Assembly (NCBI GenBank): GCA_000333855.2
Contig: CM007321.1
Location: forward strand, 1 to 64,000
From: Endotrypanum monterogeii
Lineage: Eukaryota; Euglenozoa; Kinetoplastea; Trypanosomatida; Trypanosomatidae
Reading direction: 5' to 3'
Length of the DNA: 64,000 nucleotides
The notes under the pieces are model-generated. The model did not search any database. It was not told the DNA's origin and saw only the letters and a program-made list of their open reading frames with translations. Both the position numbers and the translations under genes were made by a program. Shown in pieces: positions 63,348 to 64,000 of the stretch (within the stretch, counting starts at the first letter, position 1; each line of letters begins with the position of its first letter).

Positions 63348-63370
63348 CTTTGGCTGAAGGAGGAGGGGCG
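63347..63370 (-). promoter_or_regulatory. Candidate SL trans-splice acceptor of the enkurin gene
   Basis: The transcribed strand reads a C/T-rich block ending in CAG six bases before the ATG (AG at 63355-63354). This fits a polypyrimidine tract plus AG acceptor, would leave only a very short 5' UTR and fixes the start codon. A longer UTR from an upstream AG is possible. Confidence 0.4.
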
Positions 63371-64000
63371 GTTGGAGTGTAAAATAATTTACATACACAC
63401 ACACAGACACACACACACACACACACACACAGAGAGAGAGAGTGACAAGAAATTTCACGGGCCCCCGGGAGAGACGCGCCGCGTTAGGAGACTGTGGGAT
63501 CTCCACCACCTCTTTTTTTTTCTTTGGTGTGTGTGTGTGTGTGTAAGGGGGAGAGGGGAAGAAGAAAAACGATGTGTCGAGTGTGTCTGCACGTGTAGAT
63601 GTTGCTGTTGTTGTTGTTGTTTTTGTTTTCCTCTTGTGTGAAAAAAAAGGAGAGGGGGGAAGATGGACTATGATGAGTTGAAGGTGGAGAGGTAAGAGGA
63701 AGGGACGGGAGAGGGAGAGAGAGAGAAGTGCATGGTGAGCGTACATGTGTTCGCATTTATTTTTTTTTTTGAGTAGCTATCTCCCCATATATATATATAT
63801 ATATATATATTTGGACGGAGATTGGTAGTTGAATATTGTGGGCGATAGGGAGTGAGTGCGCCCCCCAGAGACACACACACATGGGCGTATATGGGGGGGG
63901 GGAGAGTGATAGAGACAACGAACCCTAGGGGGTGAATATGTTGTAACAGGTTCTGGNNNNNNNNNNTTTTTTTTAGTTTTTTAGGTTAGTAGCTACTCCT
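63348..64000. other. Right-hand edge, TA and CA arrays, 10-N gap
   Basis: No gene seen. CA array with GA tail at 63393-63440, GT at 63531-63545, TA at 63787-63811. A 10-N run at 63957-63966 interrupts the sequence, followed by a T-rich tail. Confidence 0.5.
63957..63966. other. Assembly gap (10 N)
   Basis: Ten Ns, the usual form of an unsized scaffold join. The sequence beyond it (34 bases) is T-rich and not informative. Confidence 0.9.

Noticed and set aside
1..64000. CRISPR array, tRNA or rRNA genes, insertion sequences
   Set aside because: No direct-repeat/spacer pattern, no cloverleaf I could recognise, no transposase frame; the sequence is eukaryotic in style.

Overview
The window looks like trypanosomatid nuclear DNA, most probably Leishmania or a close Leishmaniinae relative. 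Every convincing gene lies on the minus strand. Each gene is a single intron-free open frame with GC-rich codon choice, and genes are separated by 0.3 to 2.4 kb of non-coding DNA full of poly-purine/poly-pyrimidine tracts and TA, CA/TG and homopolymer microsatellites. That is the layout of one directional polycistronic unit resolved by trans-splicing. Gene order from the left edge (exonuclease/phosphatase gene, kinesin-13 with an N-terminal SAM domain, further genes, a GT11 fucosyltransferase) agrees with what I recall of the left end of L. major chromosome 1, where KIN13-1 is LmjF.01.0030 and FUT1 is LmjF.01.0100. The unit would then be transcribed leftward toward the telomere, with the divergent start region to the right of the window. 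The species is not identified.

Layout. 1-5157: no gene found (subtelomere-like). 5158-16727: C-type-lectin-like membrane protein, CCR4/nocturnin-type EEP protein (frameshifted), kinesin-13, GYF/CD2BP2-like U5 snRNP protein, unknown organelle-type protein. 17827-26192: BSD-domain protein, band-7-like membrane protein (frameshifted), small ORF, thymidylate/UMP-CMP kinase, fucosyltransferase, monothiol glutaredoxin. 27756-32039: two adjacent, diverged paralogues of unknown function. 32.7-33.4 kb: one arm of an inverted repeat, broken by an assembly gap. 33787-51276: a very small conserved-looking protein, a small one-TM protein, an LSm6-like protein, a dually acylated MGNCC protein, a CLC chloride transporter/channel, a Cwc21-like splicing factor, an arsenate-reductase/LMW-PTP-like protein without its catalytic Cys, a UBA-CCCH-CUE-Smr protein and a divergent cyclophilin. 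53.0-53.6 kb: the other arm of the inverted repeat, beside a small frameshifted membrane-protein ORF. 55086-63347: SNF2 ATPase, beta-helix protein and enkurin-domain protein. The window ends just past a 10-N gap.

Neighbours in such units are generally not functionally linked. The window nevertheless holds three spliceosome-type genes (GYF, LSm6, Cwc21), two with organelle-type N termini (glutaredoxin and the 15975-16727 gene) plus FUT1, whose family is mitochondrial in Leishmania and T. brucei, and two flagellum/microtubule genes (kinesin-13, enkurin). Two genes (EEP and the 53675-54098 gene) need a one-base change in a run of eight or nine identical bases. The band-7-like gene needs one in a short C4/G3 run, and the small ORF near 22 kb possibly one in A9. 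These are more likely assembly errors than biology. The most interesting items are the 98-99% identical inverted repeat about 20 kb apart, the Cys-to-Gly phosphatase-like protein, the paralogue pair, and recurrent sense-strand G-rich tracts just past stop codons.
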